Assembly: GCF_020217005.1 (NCBI RefSeq)
Contig: NZ_JAIWOI010000298.1
Coordinates: 1-10,000, forward strand
DNA: 10,000 nucleotides
Reading direction: 5' to 3'
DNA from: Rheinheimera sp.
GTDB lineage: Bacteria; Pseudomonadota; Gammaproteobacteria; Enterobacterales; Alteromonadaceae
A program made the position numbers and the translations under genes. Position 1 is the first letter of the stretch. Each line of letters begins with the position of its first letter. The notes under the pieces were generated by a model that did no database searches, had not been told where the DNA came from, and worked only from the letters and a program-made list of their open reading frames with translations. Below are positions 1 through 6,904 of the stretch, piece by piece.

Positions 1-398
1 ACGTCACGTGGGTTCCTTAAATGGGCAACGTGCCAGTCGTCGCTATAACGACCGCCAACACGGGCCAAATCAGGACCAGTACGTTTTGAACCCCATAAAA
101 ATGGATGTTCCCATACACTTTCACCGGCAACAGAGTAGTGACCGTAGCGTTCCACTTCATGACGGAACGGACGGATCATCTGGCTATGACAGTTCACACA
201 TCCTTCACGGATATAAATGTCACGGCCTTCCAGTTGCAGCGCTGTGTAAGGTTTTAAACCGTCCACAGGTTCGGTGGTTTCTTTTAAAAACAGCAGAGGA
301 GTGATTTCAACCAGTGTACCAAAACTGATTGCCAGCACTGTGCCTATGGCTAACCAGCCTGCACTTTTCTCAAAAAATTCATGATAGTTCTTAGACAC
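1..398 (-). CDS. ccoO: cbb3-type cytochrome c oxidase subunit II (CcoO), N-terminal 132 residues; cut by window edge
   Basis: CcoO is the membrane-anchored monoheme cytochrome c subunit of the cbb3 heme-copper oxidase. It passes electrons towards the CcoN catalytic subunit on the periplasmic side. The visible part has a short cytoplasmic N-terminus, one hydrophobic membrane anchor (about residues 13-38) and a covalent heme c site, C67-V-N-C70-H71. This is followed by the family-typical stretch [16 protein letters not shown], and then by [21 protein letters not shown]. The distal heme ligand and the C-terminus lie outside the window. I chose the GTG start at 398-396 because AAGGAG lies 6 nt upstream and translation begins [11 protein letters not shown], as expected for CcoO. 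The reading frame is open to the window edge. It follows ccoN by 10 nt, so the two are surely co-transcribed; ccoQ and ccoP would be expected next, beyond position 1. Confidence 0.95.
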   Translation of the reverse strand, partial: MSKNYHEFFEKSAGWLAIGTVLAISFGTLVEITPLLFLKETTEPVDGLKPYTALQLEGRDIYIREGCVNCHSQMIRPFRHEVERYGHYSVAGESVWEHPFLWGSKRTGPDLARVGGRYSDDWHVAHLRNPRD

Positions 399-404
399 AA
401 TAAG

Positions 405-410
405 CTCCTT
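405..410 (-). promoter_or_regulatory. ribosome binding site of ccoO, overlapping the ccoN stop codon
   Basis: On the minus strand AAGGAG lies 6 nt before the GTG at 398. Its first two bases are the last two of the ccoN TAA stop (411-409). This site decides the non-ATG start of ccoO and suggests translational coupling with ccoN. Confidence 0.8.
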
Positions 411-1839
411 ACGCTGCTTCAGCTACTGGTTCCAGAGCACCATCTTTCGCTCTGATAGTTTTCACAACGTTATACGCCATGACCAGCATACCTGTGACGA
501 CAAAACAGCCACCGATAAAACGCATCAGGTAGAACGGGTAAGAGGCTTCTAAGCTTTGTACAAAGCTGTATGTCAGAGTGCCGTCCGTGTTGACTGCACG
601 CCACATCATGCCTTGCATAATGCCGCTGATCCACATAGCAACAATGTACAGAACCACGCCAATAGTGTGTAACCAGAAGTGGGTGTTAATCAGCTTAATG
701 CTGTACATCCGGCCCTGGTTATAAATATTCGGGATCAGGTGGTAGATAGCGCCGATAGACACCATTGCAACCCAACCTAAAGCACCTGAGTGAACGTGAC
801 CTACTGTCCAGTCGGTGTAGTGCGACAGCGCATTTACCGACTTGATCGCCATCATCGGACCTTCAAAGGTCGACATACCGTAGAAGGACAGAGAAACAAT
901 CAGGAAACGTAAAATAGGGTCGGTTTTCAGTTTATGCCAGGCACCAGACAGAGTCATGATACCGTTGATCATGCCACCCCAGCTTGGTACAAACAGGATG
1001 ACTGACATCACCATACCAACAGACTGAGTCCAGTCTGGCAGGGCAGTGTAGTGTAAGTGGTGAGAACCGGCCCAAATGTATAAAGCGATCAGAGCCCAGA
1101 AGTGCACAACTGATAAACGGTAGGAGTACACAGGACGGCCAGCCTGTTTAGGTACAAAGTAATACATCATACCCAGGAAGCCTGCTGTTAATAAGAAACC
1201 TACTGCGTTGTGACCATACCACCACTGCACCATCGCATCCACTGCACCAGCGTATACTGAGTAAGACTTGGTGAAAGAAACAGGCACAGCCATGCTATTG
1301 ACTATGTGTAACGCCGCTACCGTGATAATAAAACCACCGTAGAACCAGTTTGCTACATAAATGTGGCTGGTTTTACGTTTCACCAGAGTGCCAAAAAACA
1401 CTACAGCATAAGAAATCCAGACCACAGCAATCAGAATGTCAATTGGCCATTCCAGCTCAGCATATTCTTTACTGCTGTTACCTATACCCTGAGGCAAGGT
1501 GATAATTGCGGCGATAATGACTGCTTGCCAGCCAATAAAAGTAAACATCGCAAGCTTTTCTGCAAAAAGCCTGACCTGGCAGGTACGCTGCACCACATAA
1601 TAAGATGTGGCAAACAGGGCACTTGTACCAAATGCGAAGATTACTGCGTTAGTGTGAAGAGGACGAAGACGACTGTAAGTAAACCATGCCGTGTCGAAAT
1701 TAAGTGCGGGCCAATACAGTTGCGCCGCAAGTAATACACCCAACCCCATACCGACAATACCCCACATAACTGTGGTGACGGCAAAAAGGCGGACAACGGT
1801 ATAGTTGTAGTCAACATTTAACGATTTGGTCTGGCTCAT
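409..1839 (-). CDS. ccoN: cbb3-type cytochrome c oxidase subunit I (CcoN)
   Basis: This is the catalytic subunit of the high-affinity cbb3 oxidase. It reduces O2 to water at a heme b3-CuB centre while pumping protons across the inner membrane. The 476 residues form a polytopic membrane protein of normal length for CcoN. Visible landmarks are H62 in [15 protein letters not shown] (low-spin heme b ligand), H210 in [10 protein letters not shown] (CuB ligand), and Y254 in [14 protein letters not shown]254 is the helix VII tyrosine expected to cross-link to a CuB histidine. The same stretch has H260 and H261 (CuB ligands). E326 lies in GMSTFEGP, the cbb3-specific glutamate, and H348 and H350 lie in [10 protein letters not shown] (heme b3 and heme b ligands). 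Ligand roles are taken from the known cbb3 family and all key residues are present. The ATG at 1839 gives the expected start [19 protein letters not shown]; the Shine-Dalgarno is weak (GGAA, 6 nt upstream). It is the first gene of a ccoNO(QP) operon. Confidence 0.97.
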   Translation of the reverse strand: MSQTKSLNVDYNYTVVRLFAVTTVMWGIVGMGLGVLLAAQLYWPALNFDTAWFTYSRLRPLHTNAVIFAFGTSALFATSYYVVQRTCQVRLFAEKLAMFTFIGWQAVIIAAIITLPQGIGNSSKEYAELEWPIDILIAVVWISYAVVFFGTLVKRKTSHIYVANWFYGGFIITVAALHIVNSMAVPVSFTKSYSVYAGAVDAMVQWWYGHNAVGFLLTAGFLGMMYYFVPKQAGRPVYSYRLSVVHFWALIALYIWAGSHHLHYTALPDWTQSVGMVMSVILFVPSWGGMINGIMTLSGAWHKLKTDPILRFLIVSLSFYGMSTFEGPMMAIKSVNALSHYTDWTVGHVHSGALGWVAMVSIGAIYHLIPNIYNQGRMYSIKLINTHFWLHTIGVVLYIVAMWISGIMQGMMWRAVNTDGTLTYSFVQSLEASYPFYLMRFIGGCFVVTGMLVMAYNVVKTIRAKDGALEPVAEAA

Positions 1840-1869
1840 GTTGAGTTCCGCTGCAGTTTATTGCTAGTG

Positions 1870-1875
1870 ATTAAA
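1870..1875 (-). promoter_or_regulatory. candidate -10 element of the ccoN promoter
   Basis: The minus strand reads TTTAAT here, five of six matches to TATAAT, about 31 bp upstream of the ccoN ATG. No good -35 hexamer lies at the right distance, which would fit an activator-dependent promoter. This is a motif match only. Confidence 0.3.
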
Positions 1876-1901
1876 AATTCACCCTAAGGTGACCCTTCTT
1901 A

Positions 1902-1915
1902 TTGTTGATTAACAG
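1902..1915. promoter_or_regulatory. weak FNR/Anr-like inverted repeat upstream of ccoN
   Basis: TTGTT-GATT-AACAG matches the FNR consensus TTGAT-N4-ATCAA at 7 of 10 positions and is internally symmetric (TGTT-N4-AACA). Its centre is about 45 bp upstream of the start point implied by the candidate -10, a little further than the usual -41.5. cbb3 operons are commonly controlled by FNR/Anr, which is why the match is worth recording. The sequence alone does not prove it. Confidence 0.3.
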
Positions 1916-1980
1916 TGTAGCAGCCTCCACGACTTGCAAAGCAACTAAACCCTTAACCATTTTGGGGCGAAATAATACGA

Positions 1981-2008
1981 GTTTTGCCTTTAAAAAGATA
2001 GGCAAAAC
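1981..2008. repeat. 9-bp perfect inverted repeat in the ccoN/lipoprotein intergenic region
   Basis: GTTTTGCCT (1981-1989) is the exact reverse complement of AGGCAAAAC (2000-2008), with a 10-nt AT-rich spacer. No gene ends here, so a terminator role is unlikely. An operator or a 5' leader hairpin is more plausible. Confidence 0.7.
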
Positions 2009-2033
2009 AGCTGCTTTTATGATGTAGAACAAT

Positions 2034-2074
2034 ACTGCTGGTCGCAAAATAACCAATTACAGCAGTGTTTTGCG
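2034..2074. repeat. two interleaved 7-bp inverted repeats (A-B-A'-B' order)
   Basis: ACTGCTG (2034-2040) pairs with CAGCAGT (2060-2066), and CGCAAAA (2043-2049) pairs with TTTTGCG (2068-2074). The arms interlock, so only one hairpin can form as a simple stem. Both together would need a pseudoknot. The second arm pair repeats the GCAAAA motif of the inverted repeat at 1981-2008. Confidence 0.65.
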
Positions 2075-2129
2075 TTTCATAGCGGCGAGAAGGTACACTT
2101 GCCATTCTTTATCTACGGAAAATTATCAG

Positions 2130-2534
2130 ATGAGATTGCTTGTTCTGGCTTTTTATTTGTTCTGCCTTGTGGGTTGCTCAGAAGAAAAGGCGGCATCTCG
2201 GACTCAAGTGTTGCAACTGCACAAGGATACCCAAGTCAGTGTCAGTTTAAGTCCGGCTGATGCTCCGGTTGAAGAAATTCTGAGCTGGACTGTAAAATTG
2301 TCGGAAGGCTGGCAAATCAAACAAGCGGAAGTCACAGGCTTATCGATGAGTATGGGGACTATACCGCTGTTGTTTAAAGCTACGAACGGACAATCGGATT
2401 TTTTTCAGGCTGAAATGGTGTTGGGCGCCTGTAGTCAGCCGAGAATGAAGTGGCAATTGCAGCTTAAACTGCTTCATGCCACGGAAGGAGAAAAGATATT
2501 GCTGCTGCCTTTTTATTCCAGTTGGCCTAAATAG
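2130..2534 (+). CDS. small lipoprotein of unknown function, possibly FixH/YtkA-like
   Basis: This is a 134-residue protein with a lipoprotein signal peptide: MRLLVLAFYLF, then the lipobox L13-V14-G15-C16. Ser and Glu follow the lipidated Cys, so outer-membrane sorting is likely. The mature part looks like a compact beta domain with a central motif GLSMSMGTIPL (M73, M75) and a later stretch EMVLGACSQPRMKWQLQL (M96, C101). The paired Met and the ending around Gly-x-W loosely resemble FixH/YtkA-type domains, but I do not firmly recognise the family. I chose the ATG at 2130 rather than the in-frame one at 2070, because only this start puts the signal peptide at the N-terminus and it has CGGAA about 10 nt upstream. 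It is divergent from ccoN and overlaps the 3' end of the mutarotase gene by 22 bp. A role in copper delivery to, or assembly of, the oxidase is inference only. Confidence 0.75.
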   Translation: MRLLVLAFYLFCLVGCSEEKAASRTQVLQLHKDTQVSVSLSPADAPVEEILSWTVKLSEGWQIKQAEVTGLSMSMGTIPLLFKATNGQSDFFQAEMVLGACSQPRMKWQLQLKLLHATEGEKILLLPFYSSWPK

Positions 2535-3373
2535 CGGATTTGTTGTACCAAATGCAGCGGGGTGGTATTAGTCAGACTCAGACGCGCTGTTTCGACACAA
2601 ACAAAATCCAGATAACCCAAATCAGGTAAGTCTTTTAATGCCGCTGCTTTTTCACTCCATGGATTCCATAACACACTGGCATCATGGCCTTGCTGAGTGA
2701 TATGTACAGCATTCTTTTCTTGTTTTAAGGTCAGCTCACCCGCTGTATCCAGATAAATCCTGTCTACTTCTGCGGTGAACTTCAGTTCAGGCTGTTGCTG
2801 CACAAAATGCGCACCAGCTTTTACTTTATCCAGATAATCTCCAGACAAGGTACTGACGGAAACCTGATGTACAGAATCCACCGTAAAATAGCTGTGTAAT
2901 GCAGCTTGCTGTAACCCCTGATCCGAGTTTAGCGTCAGAGTTAATGCAGCTTCGGTTAACTGCAGAGTCAAACTTAAATAAGAAGGTGCGTTGGAATAAG
3001 GCAAAGTTTTGCTTTCTATACGCAATTCAATACTGACGGCTTTTTCTGTGACTGAGTGTTTCACTACTTGCCAGAGTTCAGTGCGCACTACACCGTGGTT
3101 CGGTAACTTTTGCGCGGCCGGATTAAATTCTAATGCAGCAGGGCCAAACCAAGGCCAACAGACAGGTACGCCACCACGTATAGCGCTGTTGTTCTGCCAT
3201 ACCGCTTGAGGTGACAAGTAAATTACATCCACAGTGGCTGTTGGTTGATAAGAGAGCAGGTGCGCACCATAGCTACTTATGACCGCTGAGGCCTCACCAC
3301 AACGCAATACATAACAGGGTAAATCTGTCAGGTGTGCAAATCCACTTTGTTCAGAAATGCTGTTGCTTTTCAT
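2513..3373 (-). CDS. yeaD: D-hexose-6-phosphate mutarotase (YeaD-type aldose-1-epimerase family)
   Basis: It interconverts the alpha and beta anomers of hexose 6-phosphates such as glucose 6-phosphate in the cytoplasm. The 286 residues match the usual YeaD length and galactose-mutarotase-like beta-sandwich fold. Visible landmarks are R66 in IRGGVPVCWPWFGP, H93 and R97 in NHGVVR, H160 in ALHSYF (catalytic His), D204 in the EVDRIYLD segment, and E261 in DFVCVETARL (catalytic base). The family-typical WNPWSEKA is also present. The ATG at 3373 has GAGAG about 7 nt upstream. It lies 68 bp downstream of gapA in the same orientation, the gapA-yeaD order known from enterobacteria, with a terminator-like hairpin between them. 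Expression is therefore probably partial read-through from gapA. Its last 22 bp overlap the convergent lipoprotein gene. Confidence 0.92.
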   Translation of the reverse strand: MKSNSISEQSGFAHLTDLPCYVLRCGEASAVISSYGAHLLSYQPTATVDVIYLSPQAVWQNNSAIRGGVPVCWPWFGPAALEFNPAAQKLPNHGVVRTELWQVVKHSVTEKAVSIELRIESKTLPYSNAPSYLSLTLQLTEAALTLTLNSDQGLQQAALHSYFTVDSVHQVSVSTLSGDYLDKVKAGAHFVQQQPELKFTAEVDRIYLDTAGELTLKQEKNAVHITQQGHDASVLWNPWSEKAAALKDLPDLGYLDFVCVETARLSLTNTTPLHLVQQIRYLGQLE

Positions 3374-3402
3374 CTGTAGCTCTCAAATTCAACGGAAAGA
3401 AA

Positions 3403-3422
3403 AGGCGGCTCAAAAGCCGCCT
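3403..3422 (-). terminator. intrinsic terminator or attenuator between gapA and the mutarotase gene
   Basis: AGGCGGCT (3403-3410) and AGCCGCCT (3415-3422) form a perfect GC-rich 8-bp stem with a 4-nt loop. On the minus strand it is followed directly by a T-rich run (TTTTCTTT). It begins 19 bp after the gapA stop and ends 29 bp before the mutarotase start, so it should terminate most gapA transcripts and allow some read-through. Confidence 0.85.
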
Positions 3423-3441
3423 CGTTCATAGTGAAATTAAC

Positions 3442-4455
3442 TTACTTGGAAAATTTCATTAGTTCAACAGTGTTGTCCAGCATACGGTTACTGAAACCCC
3501 ACTCATTGTCATACCAAGCCATCACTTTGACCAAACGGCCGTTTACACGGGTTTCACTGGCATCAAAGATAGATGACATTGGGTTGTGATTAAAATCAAC
3601 AGACACTAAAGGCAGATCGTTGACAGCTAAGACCTGATTCATTGGGCTTTGTGCCGCAGCTTTACGGATAATGTCGTTTACTTCTTCGACCGTGGTGTTG
3701 CGACCGGCAATAAAAGATAAATCGACCAGTGATACGTTTAGCGTGGGCACACGAACGGCTAAGCCATCGAATTTACCTTTGAGTTCTGGAACTACTAGAC
3801 CTACTGCGGCAGCAGCACCAGTTTGCGTAGGGATCATCGACATAGCCGCAGCGCGGGCACGACGTACGTCTGTGTGATACACATCACTCAAACGCTGGTC
3901 GTTAGTGTAAGCATGAATAGTGGTCATCAAACCTGATTCAATGCCTAAGGCGTCGTTTAATGGCTTAGCGATAGGAGATAAGCAGTTCGTGGTGCATGAC
4001 GCGTTAGAAATAATGGTCATGTCTGCAGTGATGACATCATGGTTCACACCATACACTACAGTCGCATCCACATCTTTAGCAGGCGCAGAGATAATGACTT
4101 TTTTGGCACCCGCTGTTAAGTGAGCACCGGCGGTCTGACGGTTAGTGAACAGACCAGTACATTCCAGTACTACATCAATATTTAAATCTGCCCACGGCAG
4201 ATTTGCCGGGCTGCGTTCGCTGAGGATCTGGATTTCGTCTTTGTTTACGAAAATAGCTTTGTCTGAGTGCTCTACGTCAGCGAAGAAAATACCATGCGCT
4301 GTATCATATTTAAGTAAATGGGCATTGATAGCGGCATCGCCCAAATCGTTGATGGCTACAACTTTGATGTCATAATTCTTTTTTGATTCATATAAAGCGC
4401 GTAAAACGTTGCGGCCAATGCGGCCAAAACCATTAATTGCTACACGAATTGTCAT
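3442..4455 (-). CDS. gapA: type I glyceraldehyde-3-phosphate dehydrogenase
   Basis: It oxidises and phosphorylates glyceraldehyde 3-phosphate to 1,3-bisphosphoglycerate with NAD+, in glycolysis or gluconeogenesis. The 337 residues are full length. The N-terminal Rossmann domain starts [10 protein letters not shown], and D37 in VVAINDLGD is the acidic residue that favours NAD over NADP. The catalytic C154 sits in [12 protein letters not shown] and the partner H181 in [10 protein letters not shown]. The C-terminus has the family-typical [14 protein letters not shown]. Details such as DVYHTD in place of the common DLPHKD/DVPHKD, and the NEWG end, resemble the Pseudomonas-type GAPDH branch more than E. 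coli GapA. Erythrose-4-phosphate dehydrogenase (Epd) is a related alternative, but the [10 protein letters not shown] and HAYTNDQ contexts favour GAPDH. GGGGAT lies just upstream of the ATG. The promoter region carries a HexR-like operator, and the mutarotase gene follows. Confidence 0.93.
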   Translation of the reverse strand: MTIRVAINGFGRIGRNVLRALYESKKNYDIKVVAINDLGDAAINAHLLKYDTAHGIFFADVEHSDKAIFVNKDEIQILSERSPANLPWADLNIDVVLECTGLFTNRQTAGAHLTAGAKKVIISAPAKDVDATVVYGVNHDVITADMTIISNASCTTNCLSPIAKPLNDALGIESGLMTTIHAYTNDQRLSDVYHTDVRRARAAAMSMIPTQTGAAAAVGLVVPELKGKFDGLAVRVPTLNVSLVDLSFIAGRNTTVEEVNDIIRKAAAQSPMNQVLAVNDLPLVSVDFNHNPMSSIFDASETRVNGRLVKVMAWYDNEWGFSNRMLDNTVELMKFSK

Positions 4456-4470
4456 AACCTATCCCCAGAC

Positions 4471-4485
4471 TGTAATTTAATTCTG
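4471..4485. promoter_or_regulatory. degenerate second HexR-like half operator
   Basis: TGTAAT-TTA-ATTCTG repeats the first arm of the adjacent perfect palindrome exactly and part of the second arm (9 of 12 arm positions). It starts 13 bp from the main site and overlaps it by 2 bp. It may be an auxiliary site or chance in AT-rich DNA. Confidence 0.35.
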
Positions 4486-4498
4486 TAATAAAATTACA
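4484..4498. promoter_or_regulatory. HexR-type operator in the gapA/malQ divergent region
   Basis: TGTAAT-AAA-ATTACA is a perfect 6-bp-arm palindrome with a 3-bp centre, 29 bp upstream of the gapA ATG. It matches the consensus reported for HexR, the KDPG-responsive RpiR-family regulator of central carbon metabolism. In Shewanella and related genera gap genes are among HexR targets. The location is right for gapA promoter control; an effect on malQ, whose start is 143 bp away, is possible. No hexR gene lies in this window. Confidence 0.75.
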
Positions 4499-4631
4499 TT
4501 TTTTGTCATGATTTTCAAGTGCAAAAAAGTTATGCATTCGTATTTTGTTAATCCAGGTCTTGAATCTGGAGTAGACTGTGGTAGTTAATTTCCTCTAACC
4601 ATTTACTTTTCCGAGCAAAAAGCGGGTCGCT

Positions 4632-4635
4632 GGAG
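4632..4635 (+). promoter_or_regulatory. ribosome binding site of malQ
   Basis: GGAG lies 5 nt before the ATG at 4641, supporting that start over internal methionines. Confidence 0.65.
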
Positions 4636-4640
4636 CCTTT

Positions 4641-6824
4641 ATGGACAAACAATTACTTTCTGATTTGATTGCCTTCACAGGAATAGAAACAAAATTTACC
4701 GATGCCTGGGGCAATCAAGCTGAAGTCGCAGAAAAAAATTTACTCAGCCTTCTATCTGCTCAGGGTTTTGCTACAGATAACGAAGCGCTGGCAAGAGAGC
4801 AATTAATTGAGCGCCAGCAAGACCATTGGGAACAAGTGTTAGATCCAGTGTCTGTGCAGCACTATGGCCAGGATATACAGATTCAATTAAAACTTCCTAT
4901 CGCTCTTGCCAATACGGCTTTAGAGTTAGTCTTAACTACTGAACAGGGCAAATCTCATACCTTCTCCCTGACAGCAACAGACGATGCAGAGCTGAATCAG
5001 GTGATGGTCTTCGACGGAGAAGAATATCAGCAGTATCAATGGACCTTGCCAGTGTTGCTTGAACAGGGTTATCACTATCTGGCGTTGGTTTTGGGGGAGT
5101 TGGAATTTAAACAATCGCTGATTATCACTCCATCTTCGTGTTTCCAGCCTGTTGAATTTAAAAAGCAGAAACAATGGGGTGTATCAGTTCAGTTATATTG
5201 TGTTCGTTCCGAGCAAAACTGGGGCGTAGGAGACTTTGCGGATTTGCGTTTCCTGTTGGGGCATTTAGCAAAACAAGGTGCTGATTTTGTGGGTTTGAAC
5301 CCCATTCACGCACTTTATCCAGCCATGCCGGAGTCAGCCAGTCCGTACAGCCCGTCGTCTCGTCGTTGGCTGAATATTATTTATTTAGCCGTGCCCGAAA
5401 TGCTGGGTTTTGATCAATGCCAGCAGGTAAAACAGCTGGTCAATGCGCCAGGATTTCAGCAACAGTTGGCCGCTGCGCGTGCTGCAGACTGGGTTGACTA
5501 CAGCGCTGTGACCCGTTTGAAACTGCCTGTGCTTAAGGCGTTGTATCATTGGTTTGTCGAGCACCAAGCTGAACATGCTGAATTGGCTCAGGCATTTTCT
5601 GTATTTAAACAACAATCTGGTGAAAGTTTATTACAGCTTGCCTTGTATGACGCCATTCATGCCCATTTAATCCAAAAAGATATGCATGCCTGGGGTTGGC
5701 CAGTGTGGCCGGAGGCCTGGCAAAGACCAGACAGCGAAGAAGTTTTAGCCTTTGCAAAAGCTCATGCGGATGAACTGGATTTTTACTGCTATCTGCAATT
5801 TATTGCCCGTGAACAACTGGCTAAAGCACAAGCTTATGCCAAAGAACAAGGCATGTTGTTAGGTTTGTACCGCGATTTGGCTGTAGGCGTCAGTGAAGCT
5901 TCTACAGAAATCTGGGGAAATCCGGACCTTTACTGCCGTGGCGCCAGTGTTGGTGCTCCACCTGATATTTTAGGGCCTAAAGGTCAGAACTGGGGTTTGC
6001 CTCCAATGCTGCCATATCAGATGTATCAGCAGGCCTACCGGCCTATGATAGATTTGTTCCGTGCAAATATGCAAAACTCTGGCGCTTTGCGGATTGACCA
6101 CGTGATGGCGTTACTGCGTTTGTGGTGGGTTCCTAAAGGTGCAGAAAGTGCCGGTGATGGTGCTTATGTTTATTATCCCATCCAGGATTTATTAGGCATT
6201 CTGGCCCTTGAATCTCAGCGCCATCAGGTCGTGGTGATTGGTGAAGACTTAGGCACAGTACCAGATGGTATCCGCGAAATACTGGCAGCGTTTGGTATGT
6301 ATTCCTATCGTGTGTTTTTCTTTGAAAAAGCAGAGGATGGTGGCTACGTTTCACCAGTTCATTATCCGGTGCAGGCAATGGCAACATTGACTACCCATGA
6401 TATGCCAACTTTAATCGGCTATTGGCATTGTGGAGACTTAACTTTGGGCAAAGAGGTAGGTCTGTATCGTGAAGATCAATTACCAGCTTTATATCAGTCT
6501 CGTCATGAAGATAAACAAAAAATTCTGAACTCCTTGCATGGGCATCAGATGCTGGATCCAAACTTTAGTCACAATGTTGATCATGTGGGCATGAGCACAG
6601 AGCTGAGTTATGCCATACAGCGTCATGTAGCAAAAGGTGCGAGTCAGTTGCTTTGCCTACAACTGGAAGACTGGATGGAAATGACTCAACCTGTAAATAT
6701 TCCGGGGACGAGTGAGGAGTATCCAAACTGGCGGCGTAAACTATCAATGACTCTGGAACAGCTTGCTGAGCAGGAGAGTGTCAACCGGTTACTGCGGGAG
6801 CTTACCCAACTGCGTCGCGGTTAA
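4641..6824 (+). CDS. malQ: 4-alpha-glucanotransferase (amylomaltase)
   Basis: It transfers alpha-1,4-glucan segments between maltodextrins and releases glucose, so that short oligosaccharides are recycled into phosphorylase substrates; it acts in the cytoplasm. The 727 residues are slightly longer than E. coli MalQ. About 170 N-terminal residues form the accessory domain of the long MalQ type, followed by a GH77 barrel. Visible motifs are the start of the barrel at W179-G180-V181 to NWGVGDFADL, SPYSPSSRRWLN, and GAPPDILGPKGQNWGLPP (439-455). The nucleophile is D486 in LRIDHVMAL, the acid/base is E535 in VIGEDLGTVP, and the third carboxylate is D587 in TTHDMPTL. All catalytic residues are present. 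It is divergent from gapA and 164 bp upstream of glgB, with a terminator-like hairpin between. It probably works with glycogen breakdown, although a free maltodextrin role is equally possible. Confidence 0.95.
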   Translation: MDKQLLSDLIAFTGIETKFTDAWGNQAEVAEKNLLSLLSAQGFATDNEALAREQLIERQQDHWEQVLDPVSVQHYGQDIQIQLKLPIALANTALELVLTTEQGKSHTFSLTATDDAELNQVMVFDGEEYQQYQWTLPVLLEQGYHYLALVLGELEFKQSLIITPSSCFQPVEFKKQKQWGVSVQLYCVRSEQNWGVGDFADLRFLLGHLAKQGADFVGLNPIHALYPAMPESASPYSPSSRRWLNIIYLAVPEMLGFDQCQQVKQLVNAPGFQQQLAAARAADWVDYSAVTRLKLPVLKALYHWFVEHQAEHAELAQAFSVFKQQSGESLLQLALYDAIHAHLIQKDMHAWGWPVWPEAWQRPDSEEVLAFAKAHADELDFYCYLQFIAREQLAKAQAYAKEQGMLLGLYRDLAVGVSEASTEIWGNPDLYCRGASVGAPPDILGPKGQNWGLPPMLPYQMYQQAYRPMIDLFRANMQNSGALRIDHVMALLRLWWVPKGAESAGDGAYVYYPIQDLLGILALESQRHQVVVIGEDLGTVPDGIREILAAFGMYSYRVFFFEKAEDGGYVSPVHYPVQAMATLTTHDMPTLIGYWHCGDLTLGKEVGLYREDQLPALYQSRHEDKQKILNSLHGHQMLDPNFSHNVDHVGMSTELSYAIQRHVAKGASQLLCLQLEDWMEMTQPVNIPGTSEEYPNWRRKLSMTLEQLAEQESVNRLLRELTQLRRG

Positions 6825-6859
6825 CAGGCTTTATATTCAGCCATATCCCTAATATTCGC

Positions 6860-6888
6860 AGCCATAGAAAATTACTCAGCCTATGGCT
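6860..6888. repeat. 8-bp inverted repeat downstream of malQ
   Basis: AGCCATAG (6860-6867) is the reverse complement of CTATGGCT (6881-6888), with a 13-nt spacer. The 8-mer CAGCCATA occurs at 6859-6866 and again at 6838-6845. It lies just upstream of the stronger hairpin at 6905-6934. Function unknown; it could be part of the 3' end structure of the malQ mRNA. Confidence 0.5.
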
Positions 6889-6904
6889 TCAAATAATTCG
6901 GCTA

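Larger units (their letters stand above)
1840..2129. other. divergent intergenic region between ccoN and the lipoprotein gene
   Basis: These 290 bp hold no convincing gene. The region should carry the ccoN promoter (minus strand) and the lipoprotein promoter (plus strand), plus several inverted repeats listed separately. For the plus strand, TTGCGT (2071-2076) and TACACT (2095-2100), 18 bp apart, make a weak candidate promoter ending about 30 bp before the ATG at 2130. The small hydrophobic minus-strand frame at 2056-1871 has no ribosome binding site and was rejected. Confidence 0.6.

Noticed and set aside
8..304. Plus-strand 98-residue open frame
   Set aside because: It is antisense to ccoO, whose CxxCH heme site and typical motifs are clear in the opposite strand.
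1363..1734. Plus-strand 123-residue open frame inside ccoN
   Set aside because: It is the antisense shadow of a strongly conserved membrane protein and has no recognisable domain.
1871..2056. Minus-strand 61-residue hydrophobic open frame upstream of ccoN
   Set aside because: It has no ribosome binding site, overlaps the inverted repeats and promoter elements, and its hydrophobicity follows from T-rich codons.
2070..2129. 20-residue N-terminal extension of the lipoprotein from the ATG at 2070
   Set aside because: It would bury the signal peptide and lipobox inside the protein, has no Shine-Dalgarno, and overlaps the last inverted-repeat arm.
4548..4572. Imperfect CCAGGT/ATCTGG hairpin upstream of malQ
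   Set aside because: It is six base pairs with a G-U wobble and no associated motif or T-run, so it is not distinguishable from chance.
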